Assembly: GCA_947073545.1 (NCBI GenBank)
Contig: CAMTMP010000026.1
Span: forward strand, 1 to 60,740
DNA: 60,740 bases
Reading direction: 5' to 3'
Source: an uncultured bacterium
GTDB lineage: Bacteria > Bacillota > Clostridia > Lachnospirales > Lachnospiraceae
The position numbers were made by a program, and so were the translations under genes. The notes beneath the pieces are model-generated. The model saw only the letters and a list, made by a program, of their open reading frames with translations. It made no database searches and had not been told where the DNA came from. Positions 1 to 9,834 of this stretch are shown one piece after another; position 1 is the first letter of the stretch; every line of letters begins with the position of its first letter.

Positions 1-75
1 TTCCCGGCATTTTTTGTGCAAAAAATGAAAGCGGAAACGAAGCCATAGGAATAGTTTTCGGACAGTCTGGGGGGG

Positions 76-81
76 TATAAT
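76..81 (+). promoter_or_regulatory. -10 box of the giant surface protein gene
   Basis: A perfect TATAAT lies 67 bases before the start codon. It is preceded by a run of G and there is no good -35 at the usual spacing (only TTTTCG, 15 bases upstream). This suggests a promoter that depends on an activator or is weak. The first 148 bases hold no other gene. Confidence 0.4.
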
Positions 82-148
82 GGTCTTACGTGTTTTTTGC
101 TTTGCGAAAAACCGGTAAATTACAAAATAATAAAGAGGAGGACAGGAA

Positions 149-3100
149 ATGGGTAAGACAAAGAAGCTGTATCTGGCCAAGAGAATGCTGGCCATGATAT
201 TGGCGGCGGCTATGTCAGTCACTATGATACCCCAGACGGCGCTCGCTGCAACTGCAGACGATGCTGCCACGGAAGACGTAGTGAATGATGTGTCGTCGGA
301 AAACAGCGACACGGACGTACCGGCTGAAGGGGCTGTGCCGGCAGACGAGGACGAACCGGAGGCAGTAGACGGTGATGTTCTGCCTGCAGATACAATGGCT
401 GATACGGAAAACGACGGCCAGTCTGCCGCGGACACCGGCACGACGGCGGAGAATGCCGGTGAGACGGAGAAGAAGGAAGCTGCGGCCGATCAGGCGGGGA
501 CGAACGCGGAAGGCGATCCTGCCCCGGCGGCGGAGAAACCTGTCTACGAGATCAAGGTCAGCGGGCTGGAGACAGAGGCGGTTTATGACGGCTATGAGCC
601 TTTTGACCTGAGCGGGGTCGAGCTGACGAAGACGGAGAACGGCAGTACGGAATCCGTGTCAGACACGGTGGCGCACAAATGGGAAGTGAGGGGCGAGGAC
701 GGGAACTATACCGCTATGACGGGAGAGCCGGTGAAAGCGGGCGAGTATCAGCTTACCCTGAGTTATGCGGCTGTTCCGGATGTGCATGACGGCGCGGAGA
801 AGAAGATTACGTGTGAAATCAAAAAGGCGCCGCTTTCGATAAACCTGAACCCGGTGGTAGTAAAACCCGGCGCACTGAAAGATTCTGTCAAAGTAGAGAT
901 TGACAGTGTTGATGTGGCAGCGGCCGATCAGACTGATCTGACGAAAGACATGATAGTTTTGACAGTGACGGACGTGAGAAATGCAATAGCGGGCGGCACT
1001 CTTAAACCGGACGAAAAGATGGAGCAAGACGGCGACTATGTGGCGGATATTACGCCGTCGCTCAAGCCGGACGCATCTGAGGCTGCGAAGGCGGCCGCTA
1101 AAAACTATGAGATCGAGCCTTTCACGGCGGATATCGAGATGGGTGAACTGACGCAGACACAAATCGTCGTTGCCCTCGCGCCTCAAGAAGCAAAAAATAT
1201 AAAACGTGTGTATGACGGTAAGCCGGTGGAGGCTCCCGCGCTTACTACAGAGTATACATATGTGGTCCAGTATGAGGATGCGGCATCGCAGACAGGCTGG
1301 ACGCCATTCGAGGCTGATAAGGCTAAGGTGGTCGGAAAGTGGGAAGAGTACCCCGGCTGCGAAGTAAACGACAAGGGCGAGGTAAAAGCGCCCACCGATG
1401 CGGGTACAACATATACATATATCCTTACCTATGAGGATAAGGATGGCGTATATGCGGGCAGCGAGGATGAAATCAAGGTCGTAGTCGATCCGGCACCGGT
1501 AACGGTTACCATCACAAACTCGAAAGCGATTGAGGCCGCGGCGGGCACACTTATGACCAAAGTGTTGTCACAGGTGACATACGAGGCGAAGGCAAAAGAT
1601 CGTCAGGACAAAGAGATTAAGATCAATGTGAAGGAAAATCATATCTGGGGTACCGGCTATGATGATGCCAATGTCAGCCAGATCTACGAGCCGACGTTTA
1701 CGCTTCAGGTGAAGGACGGGCAGACATGGAAGAGCATCAGCGACGCTGCTTACAAAATGGAGGGCGGTAAGGAGTACCGCGTGATCTATGAGGGTAAGAA
1801 AGCGATCTATAATGCCGACGGCACCTATGCCCACAGGACGGGTATCAATTCCGGCCTGGATGAGGATGGGGAAGAGATCAACGGTGCGAACCCTAACTAT
1901 ACGACCGTTGAGACACCTTCGACGGATGCGGAGGCTCTTACCGTAAAGGTAGAGGCGGGCGTCGAGATGGAATGGGATCTGGAGGCGCTGCTCAAAGATG
2001 GCAAGGCCGGTAAAACACCGGAGGAGGCAGGCGCGAAGGAGTATGACAGCAAGCCCCTTTTTGCGAACAAATCCGATTATAAGAATAAGATCAAGCTGAA
2101 AGGCGCGAGCAAATCTCTTAACGCGGTAGGCGAGGACTTTACGTATACGTGGTATAAGAGCGAAGCGGAAGATCTTCTGGACAAAGAGATCCTGGATCAG
2201 AACAAGACGAACGGTTTCTCAGACTATGGTTTTGAGGATGAGGAAAACTGGACTTCGCTTTGGAACATGACTGCGCCGACAGATGCAGGTATCTACAAGC
2301 TGATAGTTTCGTATGAGGACAATACCGACGACGGAACACTCTACTATGTGAAGGACGGCGCGGCGGCAGTGGTGTACTTTGTCATTGACAAGGTGCAGCT
2401 TACGATTACACCGGAGGGTGAGTACAGTATGCTGTCCGGAGGTACCCCGGCAGATTTCTTCGATAACCATGATATCAAGTATCAGATGGATCAGACGCCG
2501 GACGAGGTCGTGCCTTTCTGGACCATATATGAGTACATAAAGCAGGACGATGGCACAACTAAGTTCAATGGCAGTTACGATGAAAATGAATATTCTGTAC
2601 TTTCATTTGATGATACCGGAAAGACGGAATATAAGATTCAGGCTTCCGATGTAAAATATTGGGACGAGGCAGACTTTGAATATTATATAGATAATAATTA
2701 CACGACCAGCAGGAAGGTTAAAACAGAAGAAGACGTCCAGAACCCGGCGGGTGAGACAAAGAAACGGGCTGGCTATAAGGAAGAGCCTTTGGGCGGAACC
2801 GCGCCTTTTACTGTCAATAAGATGGGCGAGAAGGTGCTGAATCTCACGCCGGTACCGGAGAAACTGGTAGCGTATGAAGACATCTATGACGGCAAATGCC
2901 TCACCAGAGAAAAGGTGAAGCCGGAAGAGGCTTATACGCTTACGACGACAAAGGACGGGCAGCCGGTTGATGTACCGAAAGACTTGGTAGAGTATCGCTA
3001 TGTAGAAAAGACAACCGGTGAAGATGGTCTGCTGGAAGATCTGTGGATGGCGGGAGAGTATGATCTGTACGCATGTTTCTGGGGCAATGAGGAGTATGCG

Positions 3101-6100
3101 CCTCTCGATCTCGGCCCGGAACCTGTCACAGTGCCCGGCAAACTGATCGGAACCATAAAGATCGGGAAACGACCCATCAATCTGGAACTCAAGGTGAAGG
3201 ATACCTACGAGGCAGGCTCCATGACCGGGCTTCGGAGTGACATCCGCGATGGATATAGAGTAACGGGTTATGCGGAGAGTGACGAATGGGCATTCACTGA
3301 TGAAAATGACGCATGGGAAAATGGCGAACCTGCATTCTTTGTATACGAGAAAGGCAGTAAAACGCCTTTAAGTGGAAACATTCTTCACAGAAATCGGGAA
3401 TTAGAGATCCGCTATGACGCGGAAAGCGGTGGTTTAAGAGATGATTTTGACAGAAACTATGAGGTGGCTGCCGCGGATGTTCTCTGCACCTTTAAGACCG
3501 TTGCGGCGCCTGCCAAGATTACATCGGTAAAGTCTGGCAATGTGAAGCAGCTTGCCATCGGAGCTCCCGAGGTAACGCGGAAGGACGACAGCATTTCGCA
3601 GACGGTGAATGTGCTGGAGGGAATCGGCTACGCGACAAGTAACGGGATGACAGGTAATCTTGCGGCATTTCAGATTTCTGCCCCGGCGGAATTTGGCGGT
3701 CAGATTCCTGACACGGCGATGTACAAAAACGAAGTGGAAAAGGCCGGCGGCAAGGTTGTAGCAGAGTATAAGAACTCTGGATATTTTACCGTACTTTTCG
3801 ATGCGGCGAATGGGGAGAAGAGCTTTAATATCCGCTGGGAAGATAAATATGTCGAGACCATAAAGCTGAACTTTAATAAGGAACAGTGTCTTGGCAATCT
3901 GCAAGATGCGGTGGCGCCGAAGAAGCTGGCATTCAATGCGGCGCCGAAGAAGCTGGCGATCGGTTCTTCCGTACAGTTGGATGTGAAGATCACGAAAGCG
4001 CAGATGGCGGATGTGGTCTGCCTCGGCTATAAGAGCAGCGACGAGTCGGTTATGCATGTCAATCCTGAGAGCGGCTATGTGACGGCTCTCAAGAAGGAGA
4101 AAGCAACCATTACCGTTTTCCCGCAGCATATGAATGAAGACGGCGATATGGTACCGATCGAGGGTGCAAAGACCGCGACGGTGACGATTGAAGGTACGCT
4201 TGTGACGGCTCCTAAGCCGGTTACGGTAAGTGCGCACGGCACAGAAGCGGACGTGAACTACGGCGTGGTGAGCGACGGATACCGCCGCGAAATCTATGTG
4301 GTGGCCGGTAAGAAGAATGCAAAAGATATCGAAGTGAAAGCAAAGAATCTGCAGGGCAACAAGAACCAGTGGAGAAATGACTTCGAGATCGAGCCGATCT
4401 ATCAGGACAGCGCGGACGAGAGCTACAACAGGCTCAATAACAAGTACACGGCACGGCTGACCAAACTGGCGCCCAATACACAGTATACCGTGTATGTGAG
4501 AAACGTGTGCGGGGCGAAGACGCTCTCTGACGGAAGCGTGATTACGCAGAGTACCGTTGATGACAGCGCAGCCGGTACGGCGGTTACTTTCACGACGTTG
4601 AAGTCTGAGGCGCTGGAACTGGATCTCAAGCTGGACGAGACAGTTGACGGCATTACGGATGTTACGGAGTATTATTGGGATTCGCCTGCGTTCTATTCTG
4701 GTATTCGCACATACGTAGTGGATTTCTCCAAGATCAAAACGCTGGACAGTAAGACGCTTGGACGGTTTTTAATGAATGCCAGCGACCCGGCGGCGGACAG
4801 CAATGATTTTCTGTATCTGGAGCTTCCGCTGGATAAGCAGTATAAAGACGTTTATCAGGAACCGAAGCTGCAGTATTATGTATTGGGAAAAGACAAGAAT
4901 GGAAATTCTGCCAAAGTACAGAAAAATGAGTTTGTAAGTGTCGACAAGAAGGGTAAGATCAAACTTACCGGCATCACAGGCCATTATGATGTTGATGCAG
5001 AGGGTTATATTGACTGCGTGGAAATCTACGCATACGACAGCAGCCTGGATGAAGAGACGAATATCCGGCTTGTTATCAGTGCGGATGTGGATTCCGTGAC
5101 GGCGAAGAAGAAAACCGTGAATCTCTCGGTTGGCCAGAGTGTGAATTTGAACGATATTGCGCTCTACACCTACAAGGCAGGTAAGACCAAGCTGACGTCC
5201 TATCGTGAGCCCGATATGGATATGGATGTGGTCAGGACGGCAGTGCAGGCACAGAAGGAGTATTTCGAGCTGAATGGCAATTCGCTTCGTGCCATCAAGA
5301 GCGGCGGCAAGCTGGAGCTGTCTCTCACAGACAAAAATGTGAAGAAGATCGCAGAGCCGGAAACCAATGCGACGGCTAAGATCACTTTCGTTTCGAAAGA
5401 GCTTGCGCCGGTGAAGAAGATCAAGGCGATCGATGTGACCAATGACAAGTTCGGCCTGACCTTCACCCATGCGGGCGATGCGGATGCTTTCCGTGTGGAA
5501 ATCATTGATTCGAGCAAAAAGAAGTTACTCGATAAACGCTATGTTAAGAACAGTAGTTCTGGAGCGACAAAAGTATCATATGAAGTATCCGGCAACAAGA
5601 GAAAATGGCTCAAAGATACATATCGGATTAGTGCGGATCAGATTCGGAGTGATGTGCTGGCAGGCGGCGGAAAGATTGCGAAGGAAAGCCAGTATACGGT
5701 TCAGATTACTGCACTGTATAAAAATGTCACGGCAAAACCGGCATCCGGAAAGGCGAAGACCACCAAGATTCCTGCGTGCGATAGCTATCTGACAGATACA
5801 CACAGATTTGACAGTAATGATAATGTTATCAGTGTGTCGCAGCCCAGAGGCGGCATGGCTATCACTGTGTCGGATGGCGATAACGGGAAATTGCATCTAT
5901 ATCGTGATGAAGATGGAAACGTAACGAGCAGCAAGACTTTGTTACGAGTTTTGTCCGGCAACTCCTATACGCTGACGGCAAATCCTTCCAACCGTGGACG
6001 TGTCAATGATACACTGGCATGGACGATCGGGGACAAGAAGGTGGCGAGCGTCAAGGCGGCGGCAGGAACCTACTGTATCACATTAAAGGGCCTGAAACCC

Positions 6101-8197
6101 GGAAGCACGACGCTGGAAGTGAAGTCCAAGATTCTGGGCAATAAGGTGATTGCCAGATACGATATCTCTGTAGTGGCAGTAGGAGACGCTTATCAGAATG
6201 GAGACGGGTCTACCCGATACTATGGAGACGATGAGCCAGAGAATTGGAAGAATCCGACGACTCCCGGACAGACAGGTAACAATGCACCTGTGTATCTGCC
6301 TTTGAGCGTGGGCGATCCGCGAAAGGTCAGAGAGTCGCAATATCATTATTTCAGTTTTACAGCGCCGGAGACTGCGAAATACGGATTTACATCGACAGCA
6401 AGCAGCACGCTTTACAAGAGTAGTAATAAGTTAGCCATATACGAATGGAATAATGAAGGCAGCTATGTGAGCAATGAGAATCTCGGCTGGCTGACAGAGG
6501 GGACAACAATTTACCTTAGATCCAACGTAGATGGAGAGGCGGTAAATGCTGCGTATTATGTGGAAATTAATCTGACACAGCGCATGGAGGCAGCGGAGAA
6601 TGGAAAAACGGTGACAGGTCAGGGCAAACAGGAGTATTTTAAGTTTGCGGCTCCGGAAACAGGCCAGTATCAGTTCTCCCTGACCGACAGCAGTAACTCG
6701 AAAGTATGGCTGTACCTTTATACAGATTCAGACAGTTTGATGAACAATGGGATTCCATCCGGTTCTGGCAGTATGGTAGAATGCGCGATGGAGAGGGACG
6801 GCAGTGTATGGCTGAAAACCGGTTATTTGTACGAGAATGAGATGTATACGCTGCATGCGCAGAAGATCAGTGAGGATGTTGCCTTTGGCACGCCCAAGCC
6901 GGTAACGCTTGCATCGGACGAGACAAAGTATCTGATGTACACGATCGAGAAGAGCGGGCGTTATCGGTTCTCTGCTACGGCTGATACGGCAAACTACAAT
7001 GTGTCAGGAGAGATAAAGGTAGGAGATGAAGTCAGGACGACGATCAGCGGAACCGATTTCAGCAAGAAGCTGGAGCTGGATCAGGGCGACGTGGTATGCG
7101 TGAAGGTTACCAATAACGGCAGCGCAGATGCGACGTTTACGGTCAATACACAGGATATCACACCGGCTGACCTGTCAACGGCGTCCGGAACCGTGCCAGG
7201 CGGAAGCGATACGTTTTATCAGTTTACGGCGCCGTCGGCCGGGGCATATCAGTTCACGATGACGGTAGACCAGACAGACATAGCGTATGCAAAGCTTAAG
7301 ATCTGGAACAGTGTGAGCGATGCGGAGAGCTATTATAGCCCCCTGGCGACAGGCACGGCCGGAGCCGCAGGAACGGACGGAAAGGTGACGATCACCGCAA
7401 GCGTGGTTCTTTCGGCCGGACAGACGGTGTATGTGAATCCGGTTAACAATTCCGGAAGCGAGCTGACAGCCACCGTGGGCGGAGCGAAGGATACAAGTGT
7501 TCTCGAGATCACGACAGCCGGGACGAATATTGCATTACAGGCGGATCAGGGGACGAAAGCCTTGTTTGTTGCGGACGGTACGGGAATCTATGAATTTACG
7601 ACAACGGGTCTGGCAAGTTCAAGCCATGGATTGGGCTTTGTGTTGGATAGGAACGGAAGTTCTACACAGACAGGATCTGTAAACAGCGGTGAGGAGCTGT
7701 CTAAGAAGATGGTGCTGAAGTCAGGTCAGATGGTGATGTGGACGATGTCGGCACAAAGCGAGGAGAATTTCTCCCTGCGGGCTGAACTGACAGACACTGT
7801 GGAAGAGCTGAGGCTGGGGCAGGCGGCACAGGCGTCTGTACTTGGCAGCAATGATGCGCCCGACGGACAGGCTACCGCGACAGGACATATTTTCACCGCA
7901 CCGGAGGATGGATACTACACGTTCTGGTCTGAAGGAACGGAAGATACCTATGGTATCCTGTATAATATTGATTCCGTTGACGCTGAAACTTGTCTGCTGC
8001 ACAATGGCAGGAATACTAGTGGAGCGCTGAACTGGGAGGATGTAAACGGCCCGACGAGTGGGGGGGATAATTTTGGTATTTATTACAATTTGACGAAGGG
8101 CCAGACCGTGTATTTGAAGAGTTTATGTTATTTTGAAGATCAGTCTATTTCCTACACCGTACATGTAGGAGAAGGCAGTCAGCCTTGGAATAACTAA
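149..8197 (+). CDS. Giant secreted Ig-like / beta-sandwich repeat surface protein
   Basis: A 2682-residue exported protein of unknown exact role, probably an adhesin or extracellular matrix protein. Seen: a signal peptide (KRM...AMILAAAMSV...ALA, cleavage near residue 34), an acidic Glu/Asp/Ala-rich linker to about residue 125, then a long run of beta-rich modules like the MBG/Ig-like domains of Clostridia. A Big_2-like module lies near residues 1250-1350 and a fibronectin-III-like stretch near 1360-1500. The C-terminal 620 residues hold six copies of a module with the core F-x-A/F-T-A-P-x-x-G-x-Y-x-F, starting near residues 2063, 2161, 2259, 2353, 2469 and 2579. No LPXTG sortase signal, SLH domain or choline-binding repeat is visible, so the mode of attachment is unknown. 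The start has a GAGGAGG ribosome site 7 bases upstream. Confidence 0.85.
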   Translation: MGKTKKLYLAKRMLAMILAAAMSVTMIPQTALAATADDAATEDVVNDVSSENSDTDVPAEGAVPADEDEPEAVDGDVLPADTMADTENDGQSAADTGTTAENAGETEKKEAAADQAGTNAEGDPAPAAEKPVYEIKVSGLETEAVYDGYEPFDLSGVELTKTENGSTESVSDTVAHKWEVRGEDGNYTAMTGEPVKAGEYQLTLSYAAVPDVHDGAEKKITCEIKKAPLSINLNPVVVKPGALKDSVKVEIDSVDVAAADQTDLTKDMIVLTVTDVRNAIAGGTLKPDEKMEQDGDYVADITPSLKPDASEAAKAAAKNYEIEPFTADIEMGELTQTQIVVALAPQEAKNIKRVYDGKPVEAPALTTEYTYVVQYEDAASQTGWTPFEADKAKVVGKWEEYPGCEVNDKGEVKAPTDAGTTYTYILTYEDKDGVYAGSEDEIKVVVDPAPVTVTITNSKAIEAAAGTLMTKVLSQVTYEAKAKDRQDKEIKINVKENHIWGTGYDDANVSQIYEPTFTLQVKDGQTWKSISDAAYKMEGGKEYRVIYEGKKAIYNADGTYAHRTGINSGLDEDGEEINGANPNYTTVETPSTDAEALTVKVEAGVEMEWDLEALLKDGKAGKTPEEAGAKEYDSKPLFANKSDYKNKIKLKGASKSLNAVGEDFTYTWYKSEAEDLLDKEILDQNKTNGFSDYGFEDEENWTSLWNMTAPTDAGIYKLIVSYEDNTDDGTLYYVKDGAAAVVYFVIDKVQLTITPEGEYSMLSGGTPADFFDNHDIKYQMDQTPDEVVPFWTIYEYIKQDDGTTKFNGSYDENEYSVLSFDDTGKTEYKIQASDVKYWDEADFEYYIDNNYTTSRKVKTEEDVQNPAGETKKRAGYKEEPLGGTAPFTVNKMGEKVLNLTPVPEKLVAYEDIYDGKCLTREKVKPEEAYTLTTTKDGQPVDVPKDLVEYRYVEKTTGEDGLLEDLWMAGEYDLYACFWGNEEYAPLDLGPEPVTVPGKLIGTIKIGKRPINLELKVKDTYEAGSMTGLRSDIRDGYRVTGYAESDEWAFTDENDAWENGEPAFFVYEKGSKTPLSGNILHRNRELEIRYDAESGGLRDDFDRNYEVAAADVLCTFKTVAAPAKITSVKSGNVKQLAIGAPEVTRKDDSISQTVNVLEGIGYATSNGMTGNLAAFQISAPAEFGGQIPDTAMYKNEVEKAGGKVVAEYKNSGYFTVLFDAANGEKSFNIRWEDKYVETIKLNFNKEQCLGNLQDAVAPKKLAFNAAPKKLAIGSSVQLDVKITKAQMADVVCLGYKSSDESVMHVNPESGYVTALKKEKATITVFPQHMNEDGDMVPIEGAKTATVTIEGTLVTAPKPVTVSAHGTEADVNYGVVSDGYRREIYVVAGKKNAKDIEVKAKNLQGNKNQWRNDFEIEPIYQDSADESYNRLNNKYTARLTKLAPNTQYTVYVRNVCGAKTLSDGSVITQSTVDDSAAGTAVTFTTLKSEALELDLKLDETVDGITDVTEYYWDSPAFYSGIRTYVVDFSKIKTLDSKTLGRFLMNASDPAADSNDFLYLELPLDKQYKDVYQEPKLQYYVLGKDKNGNSAKVQKNEFVSVDKKGKIKLTGITGHYDVDAEGYIDCVEIYAYDSSLDEETNIRLVISADVDSVTAKKKTVNLSVGQSVNLNDIALYTYKAGKTKLTSYREPDMDMDVVRTAVQAQKEYFELNGNSLRAIKSGGKLELSLTDKNVKKIAEPETNATAKITFVSKELAPVKKIKAIDVTNDKFGLTFTHAGDADAFRVEIIDSSKKKLLDKRYVKNSSSGATKVSYEVSGNKRKWLKDTYRISADQIRSDVLAGGGKIAKESQYTVQITALYKNVTAKPASGKAKTTKIPACDSYLTDTHRFDSNDNVISVSQPRGGMAITVSDGDNGKLHLYRDEDGNVTSSKTLLRVLSGNSYTLTANPSNRGRVNDTLAWTIGDKKVASVKAAAGTYCITLKGLKPGSTTLEVKSKILGNKVIARYDISVVAVGDAYQNGDGSTRYYGDDEPENWKNPTTPGQTGNNAPVYLPLSVGDPRKVRESQYHYFSFTAPETAKYGFTSTASSTLYKSSNKLAIYEWNNEGSYVSNENLGWLTEGTTIYLRSNVDGEAVNAAYYVEINLTQRMEAAENGKTVTGQGKQEYFKFAAPETGQYQFSLTDSSNSKVWLYLYTDSDSLMNNGIPSGSGSMVECAMERDGSVWLKTGYLYENEMYTLHAQKISEDVAFGTPKPVTLASDETKYLMYTIEKSGRYRFSATADTANYNVSGEIKVGDEVRTTISGTDFSKKLELDQGDVVCVKVTNNGSADATFTVNTQDITPADLSTASGTVPGGSDTFYQFTAPSAGAYQFTMTVDQTDIAYAKLKIWNSVSDAESYYSPLATGTAGAAGTDGKVTITASVVLSAGQTVYVNPVNNSGSELTATVGGAKDTSVLEITTAGTNIALQADQGTKALFVADGTGIYEFTTTGLASSSHGLGFVLDRNGSSTQTGSVNSGEELSKKMVLKSGQMVMWTMSAQSEENFSLRAELTDTVEELRLGQAAQASVLGSNDAPDGQATATGHIFTAPEDGYYTFWSEGTEDTYGILYNIDSVDAETCLLHNGRNTSGALNWEDVNGPTSGGDNFGIYYNLTKGQTVYLKSLCYFEDQSISYTVHVGEGSQPWNN

Positions 8198-8274
8198 CCA
8201 TCCGGACATCTGCACCCATCGGTGCAGAGGACGGAAAGCACGGTGATGATTTAAAGTAACGAAATAAAAAGATT

Positions 8275-8316
8275 GCAGGAAGCAGCTCCGGGTATATCTC
8301 CCGGGGCTGTTTCTGC
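8275..8316 (+). terminator. Rho-independent terminator of the surface protein gene
   Basis: Long imperfect hairpin with inner arms GCAGCtCCGGG and CCCGGgGCTG around a TATATCT loop, extended outward by GCAGGAA/TTTCTGC. The T-run is short. It lies 78 bases after the stop codon. Confidence 0.65.
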
Positions 8317-8323
8317 ACCCAGC

Positions 8324-8352
8324 TTGACAATTGCCCGACATGCCGATATGAT
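8324..8352 (+). promoter_or_regulatory. araR promoter
   Basis: TTGACA (8324-8329), a 17-base spacer and TATGAT (8347-8352) form a near-consensus vegetative promoter. The roughly 105-base leader that follows contains a GC-rich hairpin at about 8390-8419 with arms AAAAG/CTTTT, just before the ribosome site. That hairpin could act as an attenuator. Confidence 0.7.
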
Positions 8353-8465
8353 GAAATAGTACGGACAGCGTAAAGAGCGCAGTCCTTAAAAGCAAGGGCT
8401 GCCTGAAAGGGCGGCCTTTTATGTCTGCTGATATATGCGCAGCCGGAGAGCGGCAGGAGTATGTG

Positions 8466-9548
8466 ATGGAAAAAACAACCCCTAAATATATGGAACTGGT
8501 TTCGTGGATCAATAAACAAATAGAGACGAAAAAGCTGGTTCCGGGTCAGAAGATGTACTCGGAAAACACGCTTAAGGAGATGTTTGGCGTGAGCCGCCAG
8601 ACGGTCAGACACGCGATCGGTGTTTTGGAGAATGAAGGGCTGCTCCGTCGAATTCAGGGGAGCGGCACTTACATCAATGATAACCGTTTGGCAAATCTGA
8701 CGAAGCGAATGCGGGTTTCCGTGGTGACAACTTATGTGGACGGCTATATTTTTCCACGAACCATACAGGGCATAGAGAATGTGCTTCTGGAGGCGGGATA
8801 TTCGGTGCAGATTGCATTTACGAGCAACCAGCACGGGCGTGAGAAGACCATTTTGGAGGATATCATCAGTCGGGACGAGGTGTCAGGTCTGATTGTGGAA
8901 CCGACGAAGAGCGGCATTCCGAATCCCAATCTGCGGCTCTATCAGGAGATACGAAAGAAACGGATTCCGGTCATTTTTATCAACAGTTTTTATCCGCAGC
9001 TAAAGATTCCGCATGTGTCCATCAACGATCACATGGCCGGGTGGAAAACGACGAAGTATCTGCTCTCCATGGGACATGAAAAAATCGGCGGTATTTTTAA
9101 ACTGGACGACGGACAGGGGCAGGCGCGCTTTTCGGGGTATATGGATGCGATGATGGATGCCGGGCTTGAGGTGGTAGACAGGCAGATCGTCTGGGTGGAT
9201 ACGGAAGAAAAACAGCATCTGGAAAAGGCGTCCGGGAAGGTGCTGGAACGGTTTCGAGATTGTACGGCGGTATTTTGCTATAACGATGAGGTGGCCTTTG
9301 GCCTTCTGGATATTTTCAAGAAGAACGGCATCCGGGTTCCGAAGGACATTTCGGTGGCAAGTGTGGACGATTCGGAGCTGGCGATTCTCGGGCAAGTGCC
9401 GATCGCTTCCACGCCGCATCCGATGGAGCGGCTGGGCGGCAAGGCGGCTGAAAATCTGCTGCGTTTGATTAAAGATCCGTCCTTCGATGCGAACTATGAA
9501 TTTGAGGTGGATGTGGTGCCGCGTGATTCGGTGAGGAGGATCAGATAA
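8466..9548 (+). CDS. araR: AraR-type transcriptional regulator (GntR HTH + LacI-type sensor)
   Basis: A 360-residue repressor predicted to sense L-arabinose. The N-terminal 70 residues are a GntR winged helix-turn-helix (LKEMFGVSRQTVRHAIGVLENEG). The rest is a periplasmic-binding-protein-like effector domain of the LacI/GalR fold (VSVVTTYVDGYIFPRTIQGIE near the start; ISVASVDDSELA near the end). This fusion is the hallmark of Bacillus subtilis AraR. The start at 8466 is preferred over an upstream in-frame ATG at 8421 because AGGAG sits 6 bases before it and the GntR fold begins there. It lies directly upstream of araA on the same strand, with a matching AraR-like operator between them. Confidence 0.93.
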   Translation: MEKTTPKYMELVSWINKQIETKKLVPGQKMYSENTLKEMFGVSRQTVRHAIGVLENEGLLRRIQGSGTYINDNRLANLTKRMRVSVVTTYVDGYIFPRTIQGIENVLLEAGYSVQIAFTSNQHGREKTILEDIISRDEVSGLIVEPTKSGIPNPNLRLYQEIRKKRIPVIFINSFYPQLKIPHVSINDHMAGWKTTKYLLSMGHEKIGGIFKLDDGQGQARFSGYMDAMMDAGLEVVDRQIVWVDTEEKQHLEKASGKVLERFRDCTAVFCYNDEVAFGLLDIFKKNGIRVPKDISVASVDDSELAILGQVPIASTPHPMERLGGKAAENLLRLIKDPSFDANYEFEVDVVPRDSVRRIR

Positions 9549-9572
9549 AAAGCCGGATAGTACAACTTGCGT

Positions 9573-9588
9573 ATTTGTATGTACAAGT
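9573..9588 (+). promoter_or_regulatory. AraR operator (box 1)
   Basis: ATTTGTATGTACAAGT matches the B. subtilis AraR consensus ATTTGTACGTACAAAT at 14 of 16 positions and is nearly palindromic. It overlaps the -35 of the proposed araA promoter, as expected for repression. Confidence 0.75.
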
Positions 9589-9603
9589 AGTAGACTGTAA
9601 TAT
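9575..9603 (+). promoter_or_regulatory. Probable araA promoter
   Basis: TTGTAT (9575-9580), 17 bases, TAATAT (9598-9603). The match to consensus is moderate, but its overlap with the AraR box supports it. A leader of about 225 bases follows. Confidence 0.5.
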
Positions 9604-9641
9604 ATGAAGTACAGGACGATCTGCGGAAAAGGCAAGCGAAT

Positions 9642-9673
9642 ACTGTATACAAAATTGTATATGTGTACAACTT
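9642..9673 (+). promoter_or_regulatory. Possible second AraR-like site
   Basis: A cluster of TGTATACA, TTGTATA and GTGTACAACTT motifs resembles AraR half-sites, but the spacing is not that of the consensus palindrome. It lies about 85 bases downstream of box 1. AraR is known to use paired operators with looping at some promoters; that this pair does so is inference. Confidence 0.35.
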
Positions 9674-9834
9674 AATACTGGCCGCAGGAAAACAAGCGGC
9701 TGCGAAGCAGACATTTGTTTTACGCGGCGGTATTAACGGGCAGACGTCCGACGAAGGCGGACAGTGAGCGCGTAAGCGCGGATCTGCGAGTCTCACAGCA
9801 CGGCGCAAACAAAAAAGGAAAGAGAGGGTATTGT

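Noticed and set aside
659..8002. Many minus-strand reading frames across the giant surface protein gene
   Set aside because: They lack ribosome sites and family motifs and are shadows of a GC-rich coding frame.
8390..8405. Shared 14-mer (AGCAAGGGCTGCCT) between the araR leader and the gdpP leader repeats
   Set aside because: A few exact 14-base matches are expected by chance in 60 kb, and the flanking sequence and folds differ.
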